From the NCBI GenBank assembly GCA_947494095.1, contig CANLTI010000021.1, positions 1-64,000 of the forward strand: DNA of 64,000 nt, in the 5' to 3' direction. The first letter of the stretch is position 1, and every line of letters starts with the position of its first letter. The position numbers and the translations under genes are program-made. A model generated the notes under the pieces. That model saw only the letters and a program-made list of their open reading frames with translations. It searched no databases and was not told where the DNA came from. Below are positions 44,830 through 53,991 of this stretch, piece by piece. Source of the stretch: an uncultured Pseudomonadales bacterium. Its GTDB lineage: Bacteria > Pseudomonadota > Gammaproteobacteria > Pseudomonadales > Cellvibrionaceae.

Positions 44830-47800
44830 ATGCATTTATTCGCAGCACAACCGGGTGGCTTTACTGATGACGAAGGGATTGTCGATCTCGATCAGTCACC
44901 GGGTAATATCGTTATAATGTCAGCCGCTGATAGCGCTTTAGCCGCACTTGCGACCAGCGCCGATGCCTTGCCCATCAGCTTTCCTACTCTTCGTCTTGCC
45001 AATTGGATGAACGTGTTAAAGCCTGCGGCCTTTGATTTATATCGCGATAAAACCTTAGATTATGCAAAAGTGATTGTGGTATCGATGCTCGGTGGTGCAA
45101 GCTATTGGCAATATGGTTTTGAGCAATTAATTCAATGGCAAGCGCAAGGCGCTGGCCGCACATTAATTTTAGTGCCTGGCGACGATACCGAAGACAAAGT
45201 ATTAATGCAGTGCTCAAGTGTGCCTTTTGATGAGGTGACTCGCGTCTGGCGTTATTTGCGCCAAGGCGGCGCGCTCAATAATCGGCAGTTACTTATCTTT
45301 TTAGCCGCACACTATTTTGGGCAGCCTTATCAGTGGCACGAACCTCAGCCTTTACCGCATTGTATGATGTACATGCCTGGCTGGTTACTTAAACATTCAC
45401 AAGCGAGCTTTAGTGATTGGCAGCAGCGATGGCGTGATACGACATCTAGCGTACCCTCTCAATTTATGCCACTCAATAGCGGTGTAGTTAAGGAAAATAC
45501 CGCTGAGGAAAATACAGTTGATAAAGGCAAAAACACGCACCTAAAAGTGTGCGTTGTCTTGTTTTATCGTAGTCATTTACAAAGCGCCAATACAGGCATG
45601 TTTGATCAGCTTATTGCAACCTTGGAGCGAGAGGGCTTACAGCCGCTGCCCATTGCTATCGCCTCGTTAAAAGATGCCGAGTCATTGACGCTAGTGAACG
45701 CGTTAATTGAGCAGGCTGATGCTAAGTTAATTATTAATACCACAGGTTTTGCGTGTAATACGGTGTCTAGTCCCGATTTGGCCTCGCAACCGACCGATTT
45801 TATGTCACCGTTTCATCGCGCCATTCCAGTGTTTCAGTTGGTTTTGGCCAGTAGCACCCAAGACGATTGGCAAAGCTATAGCCAGGGTTTACGCGCCCGT
45901 GATATTGCCATGCAGGTGGTATTACCGGAAATGGACGGCCGTATTATTACGCGTGCCGTCAGCTTTAAAGCCGAAGCTTTTTGGAGTGATCGCTGTCAAA
46001 TATCGGTGGTGTGTTATGCCTTGCATCAAGAGCGTGCAACTTTTGTTGCGCAGTTGGCCGCACGCTATATTCAGCTGTCATTCAAGCCCAATACTCAAAA
46101 ACGTTTAGCCTTAATACTGGCTAATTACCCGACAAAAGATGGCCGTATTGGTAATGGGGTAGGGTTAGATACACCAGCGTCGACCTTAAATATTCTACAG
46201 GCCTTAGCCGATAATGATTATCCGGTAAGCGATTTACCCGCCGATGGCACCGCGTTAATTCACGCGTTATTAGGCGCTGTTACCAACAACCCCAATACTC
46301 TACATCACTTGCCATGCTGGCAAAGTATTAGCCTCGAAAACTACCGGCGCTACTTTGCTCGCTTACCACAAGCAAACCAAAAAGCTGTGCGCGAGCGCTG
46401 GGGCGATCCATCGCAAGACCCTAAGTGCCGTAACGGACGCATTATGTTGGCAGGTATTCGTTTAGGCGAAACCTTTGTGGGTATTCAGCCTGCGCGCGGT
46501 TTTAATATGGACCTAGCGGCTAACTATCATGACCCCGATTTAATTCCACCGCACAGTTATTTAGCCTTTTACTTTTGGATGCGCTTTGAATATGGCGTAG
46601 ATGCCATTGTGCATGTTGGTAAGCATGGCAACTTAGAATGGTTGCCCGGCAAAGGTTCGGCATTAAGTGAGTGTTGCTGGCCGGATATTGCCCTTGGGCC
46701 TACACCGCATTTTTACCCGTTTATTGTGAATGATCCCGGCGAAGGTGCGCAGGCAAAACGTCGCACCCAAGCGGTAATTATTGATCACCTTATGCCGCCT
46801 ATGACACGTGCCGAGGTGTACGGTGATTTAGCCGAGCTCGAAGGGTTGGTGGATGAATATTATCAAGCAATGGGTATGGATATACGCCGCGAAACCTGGC
46901 TCAAAGAGCAAATAGTAGGGCAGGTCAAGCGCACTAATATATTGCAAGAGCTCGCCTGTTCATCACAAAGCGCTAATAAGGCGCCACACAATAATACCGA
47001 GCCTGCGAGTATTCAGCCTGCCAAGACCGATGAGGTATTGCTCAACGATATAGACACCTATCTTTGTGATATTAAAGAGGCGCAAATTCGCCATGGTCTC
47101 CATATATTGGGTGTGCTGCCCGAAACCGATAAGCTTAGCGATACATTAGTGGCCTTGTTGCGTTTGCCGCGAGGCCCTGCAGTCACCGAGCAAGGCATTT
47201 TGCATAATTTAGCGGCCGATATGGCTTTGCTGCACAAGGGGCAAATATTCGATCCACTACAAGAGCCTATAGAGCAATGGCAAGGCGCGCAGCCTCCTGA
47301 ATTAAAGGCTATCGATCCTCGCCCGTGGCGCACGACCGCCGATACCCGCGAGCGGCTAGAGCTATTGGCCATGCAATGGGTTGAGCAATATGTGATTAGC
47401 GGTCCAATATCTGCCGTATTTAGTCGACGCTTTCCTAAAACAGCCGAGCAATGTGTGTATGCTAAAACGGTTATACACGCGGCCTTGCAAAAAAGTGTAG
47501 TCCTCGAAATTCAATCTTTAATGCGAGGCCTAGCAGGCTTATTTGTAGAGCCGGGTCCAAGCGGTGCACCAACGCGCGGCCGCTTAGATACCTTGCCTAC
47601 AGGGCGCAATTTTTATTCGGTCGATAGCCGTTCTATCCCTTCGCCTGCGGCTTGGGCCATTGGCGAGCGCTCGGCTAAGGCATTAATTGAACGGCACTTA
47701 CAAGAGCACGGCGATTACCCTAAACAATTGGGTTTGTCGGTATGGGGTACAGCCACTATGCGTACAGGCGGCGACGATATTGCCCAGGCCTTTTCGTTAA

Positions 47801-48813
47801 TGGGCATTAAGCCTGTGTGGGCAACCGGTTCACATCGCGTTATCGATTTTGAAATTGTCCCCACCATGTTGTTAAACCGCCCGCGCGTTGATGTGACTTT
47901 ACGGGTGTCCGGTTTCTTTCGTGATGCGTTCCCTAATGTTATGCGCCTATACGATGCTGCCGTACAAGCCATTGCCGATTATGAAGAGCCGGGTAATGGC
48001 AATACCATTAGGCACAATATTCAATGTCGTCAGCGCGAATTATTGGCCCAAGGCATGGATGAGCAAACTGCAAAACGCGAGGCAAGCTACCGTGTTTTTG
48101 GCAGTAAGCCAGGCGCCTATGGCGCCGGCTTGCAAGGCTTAATTGATGAGCGCTGCTGGGAGAGTCGCGATGACCTTGCTGAAGCGTATTTGAATTGGGG
48201 TGGCTATGCTTACGGGGCAGATAAAGACTCGCAAGATGGTAAACAAGCTAAAGCAAGTTTTCAGCATCGTTTGAGCCATCTTGACGCGGTGGTGCAAAAC
48301 CAAGATAACCGCGAGCATGACCTACTGGACTCCGATGATTATTATCAGTTTCAAGGGGGTATGACTAACGCTATTACAATGTTTTCGGGTAGCGAGCCGG
48401 TGGTGTATCACAATGATAACTCCAACCCTTCACAACCTAAAATAAGGCTGCTCAAAGAAGAGCTTAACCGTGTTATTCGCTCACGGGTCTTAAACCCCAA
48501 ATGGATTGCCGGGATGCAAGAGCACGGCTATAAAGGTGCTTTCGAGATGGCCGCCAGTGTCGATTATTTGTTTGCCTATGATGCTACTACCAACTTAATT
48601 GATGATTACCAATACGCCAACGTTGCCGAGGCTTTAGTTTTTGACCCCGCCAATCAAGCCTTTATGACACAGCATAATCCGGCTGCCCTAGAAGAAATGG
48701 CCGAGCGGCTACTAGAAGCCGCGCAACGCGGCCTATGGCAAAAACCTGGCGAATACACCGGCCGCCTACAAGATTTATTGTTAGATATTGATGCCTCTCA
48801 GGAGGGGGGGTGA
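44830..48813 (+). CDS. cobN: Cobaltochelatase large subunit
   Basis: 1327 residues, within the normal range of CobN. Signatures include GNGVGLDTPAS, HVGKHGNLEWLPGKG (chelatase active-site region), RGRLDTLPTGRNFYSVD and the carboxy-terminal KPGEYTGRLQDLLLDID. It inserts Co(II) into hydrogenobyrinate a,c-diamide using an ATPase/VWA partner, most likely the protein at 29.7-31.7 kb. It starts 25 bases after cobW, so the two are cotranscribed. Confidence 0.96.
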   Translation: MHLFAAQPGGFTDDEGIVDLDQSPGNIVIMSAADSALAALATSADALPISFPTLRLANWMNVLKPAAFDLYRDKTLDYAKVIVVSMLGGASYWQYGFEQLIQWQAQGAGRTLILVPGDDTEDKVLMQCSSVPFDEVTRVWRYLRQGGALNNRQLLIFLAAHYFGQPYQWHEPQPLPHCMMYMPGWLLKHSQASFSDWQQRWRDTTSSVPSQFMPLNSGVVKENTAEENTVDKGKNTHLKVCVVLFYRSHLQSANTGMFDQLIATLEREGLQPLPIAIASLKDAESLTLVNALIEQADAKLIINTTGFACNTVSSPDLASQPTDFMSPFHRAIPVFQLVLASSTQDDWQSYSQGLRARDIAMQVVLPEMDGRIITRAVSFKAEAFWSDRCQISVVCYALHQERATFVAQLAARYIQLSFKPNTQKRLALILANYPTKDGRIGNGVGLDTPASTLNILQALADNDYPVSDLPADGTALIHALLGAVTNNPNTLHHLPCWQSISLENYRRYFARLPQANQKAVRERWGDPSQDPKCRNGRIMLAGIRLGETFVGIQPARGFNMDLAANYHDPDLIPPHSYLAFYFWMRFEYGVDAIVHVGKHGNLEWLPGKGSALSECCWPDIALGPTPHFYPFIVNDPGEGAQAKRRTQAVIIDHLMPPMTRAEVYGDLAELEGLVDEYYQAMGMDIRRETWLKEQIVGQVKRTNILQELACSSQSANKAPHNNTEPASIQPAKTDEVLLNDIDTYLCDIKEAQIRHGLHILGVLPETDKLSDTLVALLRLPRGPAVTEQGILHNLAADMALLHKGQIFDPLQEPIEQWQGAQPPELKAIDPRPWRTTADTRERLELLAMQWVEQYVISGPISAVFSRRFPKTAEQCVYAKTVIHAALQKSVVLEIQSLMRGLAGLFVEPGPSGAPTRGRLDTLPTGRNFYSVDSRSIPSPAAWAIGERSAKALIERHLQEHGDYPKQLGLSVWGTATMRTGGDDIAQAFSLMGIKPVWATGSHRVIDFEIVPTMLLNRPRVDVTLRVSGFFRDAFPNVMRLYDAAVQAIADYEEPGNGNTIRHNIQCRQRELLAQGMDEQTAKREASYRVFGSKPGAYGAGLQGLIDERCWESRDDLAEAYLNWGGYAYGADKDSQDGKQAKASFQHRLSHLDAVVQNQDNREHDLLDSDDYYQFQGGMTNAITMFSGSEPVVYHNDNSNPSQPKIRLLKEELNRVIRSRVLNPKWIAGMQEHGYKGAFEMAASVDYLFAYDATTNLIDDYQYANVAEALVFDPANQAFMTQHNPAALEEMAERLLEAAQRGLWQKPGEYTGRLQDLLLDIDASQEGG

Positions 48814-48894
48814 ATGTTAATGGTCGTGGGCGATTAATGTGAATAAAGCGTAAATTTAATAAAACGTAAGCTATAAGCTAAATAAAACGTAATT

Positions 48895-48960
48895 TTAACT
48901 ATTCAGCCGAACCAAAAAAACCTCTTAACAGGCTGCTGATGGGTTATTTTCTGGGCATAG
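48895..48960 (+). repeat. R1 repeat copy F, left end only
   Basis: TTAACTATTCAGCCGAACC and CCTCTTAACAGGCTGCTGATG continue to TTTTCTGGGCATA and then stop matching R1. The rest of the element is missing, and the carboxy end of rnhA begins 15 bases on. So this is a solo left end. Confidence 0.85.
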
Positions 48961-48973
48961 AAGTGCCCATTTT
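48952..48973 (+). terminator. Possible cobN terminator partly made from R1-F
   Basis: TGGGCA-TAGAAG-TGCCCA followed by TTTT. The left arm belongs to the R1 left end and the right arm to unique DNA. Confidence 0.35.
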
Positions 48974-48974
48974 A

Positions 48975-49796
48975 TCACCCGGCCCGCATGGCCAAAATGG
49001 TTGGGATATCTAAGGCTTCGCGGTAGCGGGTAAAAGCTGCATTGCGCGCGGTGATTGCCAGTATCGACATGCGATCTGCTAGCTCGTTGCCTTCAACACC
49101 AACATGCCCATTAACATGCAAAACATGCACGCTGTCTTTTAATTCTTGATGCAGGGCAAACATAGTTTTAATAAGCGCTAAGTTTTTAATTTCTCCGCTT
49201 TTTTTGGTCCATCCCTTTTTCTCCCATCCAGCGGCCCACTGAGTCATGCATTGGATCGAGTACTGCGAGTCGCAAAAAATAGCCACTGAATATCCGCGGG
49301 TAATGTCACTTTTTGCCATAATTAACGCTTGGTGTAGCGCGTTAAGCTCAGCGGTATTGTTGGTGCCTTGCGGGTTATAAAGCCCATACCAAAGCTCATC
49401 TAATTGGTTGTTGCGATACACAGCGATGCCCGAGCCTGCCTTGCCAGGGTTGGGGTCGCAGCCGCCATCGGTAAATATTTTAATGTCAGCGGCTAAGGCG
49501 GTAACCTCCGCAGGGCTATAGGTTTTTATACTGTGGGCTGAGGTTGCTTTTTTGGTGGCCGGGGTTTTACTGCCCTTGGGTGCGCTGCTTTTGGCTTCGG
49601 TGTTAGTTAATAAGTTGTTAGCTGTGCTTGCAGCACTGCCGCCCTTAAAAGCGGCTTGTGCCTCGCTTTGGCTGGAAAACGATTTATAGCGCGCCCCAGC
49701 AAATTTATCGACCTGTTTTTTACAGGTGCTCCAATCGGTAAAAATACCTGTTTGACGGCCTTGCCAAACAACGTAAAACTTTTTTGCCATGGTCAT
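48975..49796 (-). CDS. rnhA: Ribonuclease H1 with hybrid-binding domain
   Basis: About 273 residues (a second ATG at 49790 fits too). An amino-terminal viroplasmin-like RNA/DNA hybrid-binding domain (KKFYVVWQGRQTGIFTDW) is joined by an Ala/Ser/Lys-rich linker to the RNase H domain. The acidic catalytic set is visible: FTDGGCDPNPG, NTAELNAL, FCDSQYS and NELADRM. It degrades RNA in RNA-DNA hybrids. The layout is that of eukaryote-like RNase H1 found in some bacteria. It interrupts the stretch between cobN and bluB. Confidence 0.9.
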   Translation of the reverse strand: MTMAKKFYVVWQGRQTGIFTDWSTCKKQVDKFAGARYKSFSSQSEAQAAFKGGSAASTANNLLTNTEAKSSAPKGSKTPATKKATSAHSIKTYSPAEVTALAADIKIFTDGGCDPNPGKAGSGIAVYRNNQLDELWYGLYNPQGTNNTAELNALHQALIMAKSDITRGYSVAIFCDSQYSIQCMTQWAAGWEKKGWTKKSGEIKNLALIKTMFALHQELKDSVHVLHVNGHVGVEGNELADRMSILAITARNAAFTRYREALDIPTILAMRAG

Positions 49797-50085
49797 GCCT
49801 TATTTTTATGCTGCGTGTAAGCCTAATAGAGTGTCTGGTTTGAATTGGCCAGAGCAAAGGCGTTGGGTGCACGCCAAGCAGTGTGCACCTAATAACCCAA
49901 ACTCTGGATGTATTGTGCGCACGTTGTTAAAAGCCGATTATTCGAGCGGGTATTTTAGGTGGCATTCGGGTATTGAGCAAGGTGAGTCAAAAGTGGTTGT
50001 TTTTTTGGCCAGCGATGGTGGATGCTGGATGGTATTGGTGTCAGGTTTTATTGAGGGTATATTAAGTTACGCATTTTGGCCTTGA
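49789..50085 (+). CDS. Doubtful small ORF, divergent from rnhA
   Basis: 98 codons, with its start overlapping the rnhA start on the other strand by eight bases. The composition (many Cys, Trp and Gly, as in NWPEQRRWVHAKQCAPN and SDGGCWMVLVSGF) is unusual and no family is recognised. No good Shine-Dalgarno sequence is visible. It may be a remnant or chance. Otherwise this gap holds only R1-G. Confidence 0.2.
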   Translation: MVMPYFYAACKPNRVSGLNWPEQRRWVHAKQCAPNNPNSGCIVRTLLKADYSSGYFRWHSGIEQGESKVVVFLASDGGCWMVLVSGFIEGILSYAFWP

Positions 50086-50107
50086 TTTAAGCCGAGCTAA
50101 ATTAAGT

Positions 50108-50210
50108 GTAATTATTCAGGGGTACCGAAATTGGGCGCTAATGAATCATTGACTGGGCCGCTCAAGCCATCTGCGACTTTGTGCTCTTGTGCTCCTCGAC
50201 TTTGTGTTCC
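50108..50210 (-). repeat. R1 repeat copy G, one end only
   Basis: GTAATTATTCAGGGGTACC, then the CTGGGCCGCTCAAGCC block and two CGACTTTGTG arms, after which similarity ends at CCTACTTTAC. The other end is absent. It lies upstream of bluB in the opposite orientation to copy F, so F and G are not halves of one element. Confidence 0.8.
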
Positions 50211-50369
50211 TACTTTACAAAATATGGTGGGGTTATTAAATATGGAGAGGCTATTAGAAAAGTAGGCACCGAGAAAGCAAAATAATAAAGTAAACAGGTG
50301 GTCGACGTTATTGTTGATTGTTGGAGGGTGGTTTAATTGACCAAAAAATTAGTGTGGTATGAAGGGTAG

Positions 50370-51026
50370 ATGAGCGAATCGTATAGTTTTACCGAGGCAG
50401 AAAAGCGCGCAGTATATAAAGCAATAGCGCAGCGCCGCGACATGCGTCACTTTAATGGCCAGACCTTAGATGCCGCTATTTTACAGCGCATTTTGTCGGC
50501 TGCGCACAAGGCGCCAAGCGTAGGGTTAATGCAGCCATGGCGCTTTATACGCATAACAGATCGCGACATTCGGCGCTCACTTTACGACATTGTCGAAAAA
50601 GAGCGTGGGCTAACGGCTGAGGCGTTAGGCGAGCAAAAGGCCGCCTTTTTAAAGCTCAAGGTGGAAGGCGTTATGCAGTGCTCAGAGCTGCTGGTTGCAG
50701 CGCTGCCCGATAAGCGTGATGAACATATTTTTGGTCGCAGAACGATGCCTGAAATGGATTTAGCCTCTTTGTCGTGCGCCATTCAAAATATGTGGCTGGC
50801 AGCAAGGGTTGAAGGTGTTGGTATGGGCTGGGTGTCGTTGTTTGAGCCCCAAGATATTAAGTCGCTATTACATATGCCCAAGCAAAGCCATCCAGTAGCT
50901 ATTTTGTGTTTAGGTCACGTTGATGCGTTTTATGAAAAGCCGATGCTAGTGTCAGAGGGTTGGACGCAGGAGAAGCCTTTGGCAGATATGCTGTTCGAAA
51001 ACGAATGGGTGCACAGCGATCAATAA
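50370..51026 (+). CDS. bluB: 5,6-dimethylbenzimidazole synthase
   Basis: 218 residues of the nitroreductase-like BluB family. RRDMRHFNGQTLD, AHKAPSVGLMQPWRF and VEGVGMGWVSLFEP are characteristic. It cuts FMNH2 with O2 to give the lower base of B12, so this organism needs oxygen for this step. It is separated from the main cob genes by rnhA and repeats. Confidence 0.94.
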   Translation: MSESYSFTEAEKRAVYKAIAQRRDMRHFNGQTLDAAILQRILSAAHKAPSVGLMQPWRFIRITDRDIRRSLYDIVEKERGLTAEALGEQKAAFLKLKVEGVMQCSELLVAALPDKRDEHIFGRRTMPEMDLASLSCAIQNMWLAARVEGVGMGWVSLFEPQDIKSLLHMPKQSHPVAILCLGHVDAFYEKPMLVSEGWTQEKPLADMLFENEWVHSDQ

Positions 51027-51164
51027 AGTGACAGGTAAAGCGGTGAGTAAAATGACGAATATCGCCGCACATCAACTCTGAAAAGATTGAGTAGGGCACA
51101 GATTGAGTCGGACAGGCGGCTTGGCGTAGTATTCAGGCCGGTATGGCTTAGTAGTGGTGGTTTA

Positions 51165-51221
51165 GTAGCGAGAAAACAGAACCCTATCCCTAAATTAGAC
51201 GAGCTATTATTGCCTCGCGCC
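51165..51221 (+). repeat. R2 repeat copy 4, internally deleted
   Basis: A degenerate left end (TAGCGAG) and a clear right end (TATTATTGCCTCGCGCC, followed by TTA) enclose AAACAGAACCCTA and ATTAGACGAG. The middle is missing. Confidence 0.6.
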
Positions 51222-51244
51222 TTAACCGCCTGTGGGTAAAGTAA

Positions 51245-51319
51245 TGGCGTCCCCAGCTGGAATCGAACCAACATCTAAGCCTTAGGAGGGCCTCGTTTTA
51301 TCCATTAAACTATGGGGAC
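51245..51319 (-). tRNA. tRNA-Arg (anticodon CCT)
   Basis: On the minus strand it has a 7-bp acceptor stem (GTCCCCA / TGGGGAC), D-arm GTTT/AAAC, the anticodon loop CTCCTAA giving CCT, a T-arm with GGTTCGATTCC, and an encoded CCA end. It reads AGG codons. Confidence 0.95.
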
Positions 51320-51437
51320 GTGATGTAAGCCTTTAGTGCGATACAGTGCTCGACTAATGTGAGTGGCTTATTTCAATGCGGTGAGTTTACCAACGTTTGA
51401 CGTGTTCGCCAAACGAAACATGCAGTAATTTGCAATT

Positions 51438-52121
51438 CTAAGGGTTGTTCTCGTGTTTGCTGAGTGTGAGAAGCTTATGTGTTTCACTGTGTAGTTTGGT
51501 ACGGCTAAATAATAATTTTAAAACACCGCCCCCGTTTTGGCGCCATAAAATGCTGGCTCGAATACCACTGAGCAATAAGCTGCGTATTTGATTGGCCACA
51601 CGCTTTTGCTGCAAATAAGTGTATTCGCCTTTAACTTGAATACGGTAGCTAAGTGTACTGATTGTTTGGGTGTAGCACTCGGCAATGCTGGCAATGACAT
51701 TGTCGTGGGCTAAGCCAAAGTGCTCAATTTGATGCTGGCAGGCCTCTAGTTTTTTAGCAATGGTGTTGAGCATAGCGTCATTTTTTTTGAGCTGTGCGGC
51801 CAAATTATTAACCCCAACAGCGTAGGGGATAATGCTTTTATGTTGGCTGTTGATTTTGCTGCTTAATAGCGAATCTAAGCGGGTTAGCCCTCGCTCAATA
51901 TGGCCAAGGCTGCCATAAACCTCTAGCGTATTGGCAGGGTTGGTGACAAACAAGCTATTGAGGCAGGCTTCAAAATCGTGGCTGTTTAGGTAGCCCGTTG
52001 TCGCTAGCTCTTTGACTAGATCGACAGCTTGCAGTGCGCCAGCTAAGGCAATGGCCTGGTTTTGGATGCTGTTAAAGTGGGCGCCTGCAAGGTTGTTATT
52101 GTTATTGCTGTGTATGCTCAT
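51438..52121 (-). CDS. hflD: High frequency lysogenization protein HflD homologue
   Basis: 227 residues, all-helical. NSIQNQAIALAGALQAVDLV, LNSLFVTNPANTLEVYGS and the LLLSGIRASILWRQNGG segment are typical of HflD/YcfC. It lies downstream of mnmA, the conserved order. In E. coli HflD binds lambda CII; the normal cellular role is not settled. purB, which often follows, is not here: tRNA-Arg comes next. Confidence 0.9.
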   Translation of the reverse strand: MSIHSNNNNNLAGAHFNSIQNQAIALAGALQAVDLVKELATTGYLNSHDFEACLNSLFVTNPANTLEVYGSLGHIERGLTRLDSLLSSKINSQHKSIIPYAVGVNNLAAQLKKNDAMLNTIAKKLEACQHQIEHFGLAHDNVIASIAECYTQTISTLSYRIQVKGEYTYLQQKRVANQIRSLLLSGIRASILWRQNGGGVLKLLFSRTKLHSETHKLLTLSKHENNP

Positions 52122-52246
52122 GCGGTATGCTTTTTTAATGCGATTAATGATAAATGCGGATAATCAATGCGCGAATTGCCACTGAGTTAGAGCGAGGCCG
52201 GAGCTATGATTGCCGGAGCCTTCACTCTAAGTGGCCGCTGGCTCTA

Positions 52247-52292
52247 GGGGCGAGAAAGGAATATCCATTAGACAAACTATGATGCCTCGCCC
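52247..52292 (+). repeat. R2 repeat copy 5, minimal deletion form
   Basis: Only 46 bases: GGGGCGAG, AAAGGAATATCCATTAGACA, then AAACTATGATGCCTCGCCC with TTA at the right. The two ends are joined with the middle lost. It lies between hflD and mnmA. Confidence 0.75.
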
Positions 52293-52357
52293 TTATGATT
52301 ATTGGTTTAGAGTTATGTGGGGTCTTAGCATGTGGCCTATTGCAGGGTTTTCAACCC

Positions 52358-53488
52358 TTATTGGCTATTGCAAGCGCGGTTAATAATAGCCCCGCCTAAG
52401 CAGTGGTCTTGTAAATAAAAGACGGCGTATTGGCCGGGGGTAATAGCGCGCTGAGGTTCATCAAACACGACCTTTAAACCTTGGTTGCACTGTGTGATGG
52501 TGCAGGCTTGATCGGGCTGACGGTAGCGGGTTTTGGCGTGGCAGCGCAAACCTTGCACAAGGTCAATGTCACCAATAGTGGCAAGAGGGTTGATCCAGTG
52601 ACACTGCTCGGTATAGAGCGTATCGGCCATGAGCAAGGGGTTGTATTTACCCTGCACTACAACGAGCTGATTATTGGTGAGGTCTTTAACCGCTACATAC
52701 CAAGGCTCCTCGGGTGCGCCGGCAACGCCGCCAATACCTAAACCTTGACGTTGACCAATGGTGTGGTACATCAAACCTTGGTGCTCGCCAATAATGCGGC
52801 CCTCTTCGGTCACGATGGCACCCGGTTGTGCAGGCAAGTACTGGGCTAAAAAGTCCTTAAAGCGGCGTTCGCCAATAAAGCAAATGCCGGTACTGTCTTT
52901 TTTGTTATGAGTGATTAGCCCGTGTTGCTCAGCCAGTGCGCGCACCAGTGGTTTTTCGATATCGCCAATAGGAAATAATGTCTTGGCAAACTCTTGCCCA
53001 GCAACAGCATGCAAAAAATACGATTGGTCTTTGTTGGGGTCTAGCCCTTTGAGCAATCGCGTATGCCCGTCTACGGTATGTGTTTTGGCGTAGTGGCCGG
53101 TGGCAATATGGCTGGCACCTAAGGCCTCGGCATATTGCAAAAATACTTTAAATTTGATTTCGCGGTTACACAGAATGTCGGGGTTAGGGGTGCGGCCGGC
53201 TTTGTACTCGGTTAAAAAGTACTCAAAAACATTGTCCCAATACTCGGCGGCAAAGTTGGCGGTATGCAAGGTAATACCCAGCTTGTCGCATACCGTTTGT
53301 GCATCGACTAAGTCTTCTTTGGCGGTGCAATACTCAGTGCCATCATCCTCATCCCAGTTTTTCATAAATAACCCCTCAACATCAAAGCCTTGCTGCTGAA
53401 GCAGTAGGGCCGATACAGAGGAGTCAACACCGCCAGACATACCGACAATGACTTTAGTGTTTGAGCTAGGGTTGGCTGGGGTACTCAT
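52358..53488 (-). CDS. mnmA: tRNA-specific 2-thiouridylase
   Basis: 376 residues. ATP-pyrophosphatase loop [15 protein letters not shown], first catalytic Cys in [12 protein letters not shown] and the second in [12 protein letters not shown], which form the active disulfide. It thiolates U34 of tRNA Lys, Glu and Gln. Conserved neighbours are NUDIX and rluE upstream and hflD downstream. Confidence 0.96.
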   Translation of the reverse strand: MSTPANPSSNTKVIVGMSGGVDSSVSALLLQQQGFDVEGLFMKNWDEDDGTEYCTAKEDLVDAQTVCDKLGITLHTANFAAEYWDNVFEYFLTEYKAGRTPNPDILCNREIKFKVFLQYAEALGASHIATGHYAKTHTVDGHTRLLKGLDPNKDQSYFLHAVAGQEFAKTLFPIGDIEKPLVRALAEQHGLITHNKKDSTGICFIGERRFKDFLAQYLPAQPGAIVTEEGRIIGEHQGLMYHTIGQRQGLGIGGVAGAPEEPWYVAVKDLTNNQLVVVQGKYNPLLMADTLYTEQCHWINPLATIGDIDLVQGLRCHAKTRYRQPDQACTITQCNQGLKVVFDEPQRAITPGQYAVFYLQDHCLGGAIINRACNSQ

Positions 53489-53529
53489 TAAATATTAGGC
53501 TCGCAATGTTAGAGGCTGCAACGTGCAGC

Positions 53530-53991
53530 TTATAAATGGTTGTAAATAGTGTGCAAAGGCAAGGTTTCGCCGTGTTCGTAGCGTGTAATATCGTTAAGAA
53601 TAAGCGGGCTGCGCAGGGCATCTTGCCTATCAATAATGTGCGCTTTGGTTAACCATTGGGCGGCAATAATACCTTGATCAAGCTTTGCCGTCAGGTTTTG
53701 CTTAAGCAAAGTGCCAATAAAGGTAAAACGAATATAGGTTTGCCCATTACTGGGAGCCACATAATGACTCACGCCCAGCATGGCATCAATGGCGACATGG
53801 CAGCCGGTTTCTTCTAGTGTTTCGCGGATGGCCGCTTGTATGAGGGTTTCGTCGTTTTCTAAATGCCCTGCGGGCTGGTTATACACAACACGGCCCTCGG
53901 CGTGCTCTTTAACTAAAAGGTACAGCGTTTCATTGTTGGGCGATTGCTGGGTAACAATGGTTGCAACTGTAATGTGCGGGGCAAATGACAT
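53530..53991 (-). CDS. NUDIX hydrolase (NudJ-like)
   Basis: 153 residues. The NUDIX box is visible as GHLENDETLIQAAIRETLEE followed by TG. Position between rluE and mnmA is that of E. coli NudJ, a thiamine/nucleoside diphosphate phosphatase. It begins where rluE stops (one-base overlap). Confidence 0.88.
   Translation of the reverse strand: MSFAPHITVATIVTQQSPNNETLYLLVKEHAEGRVVYNQPAGHLENDETLIQAAIRETLEETGCHVAIDAMLGVSHYVAPSNGQTYIRFTFIGTLLKQNLTAKLDQGIIAAQWLTKAHIIDRQDALRSPLILNDITRYEHGETLPLHTIYNHL

Noticed and set aside
48895-50210. R1-F and R1-G as the two ends of a composite element carrying rnhA
   Set aside because: Both have their outer end on the left, so they cannot bound one element.
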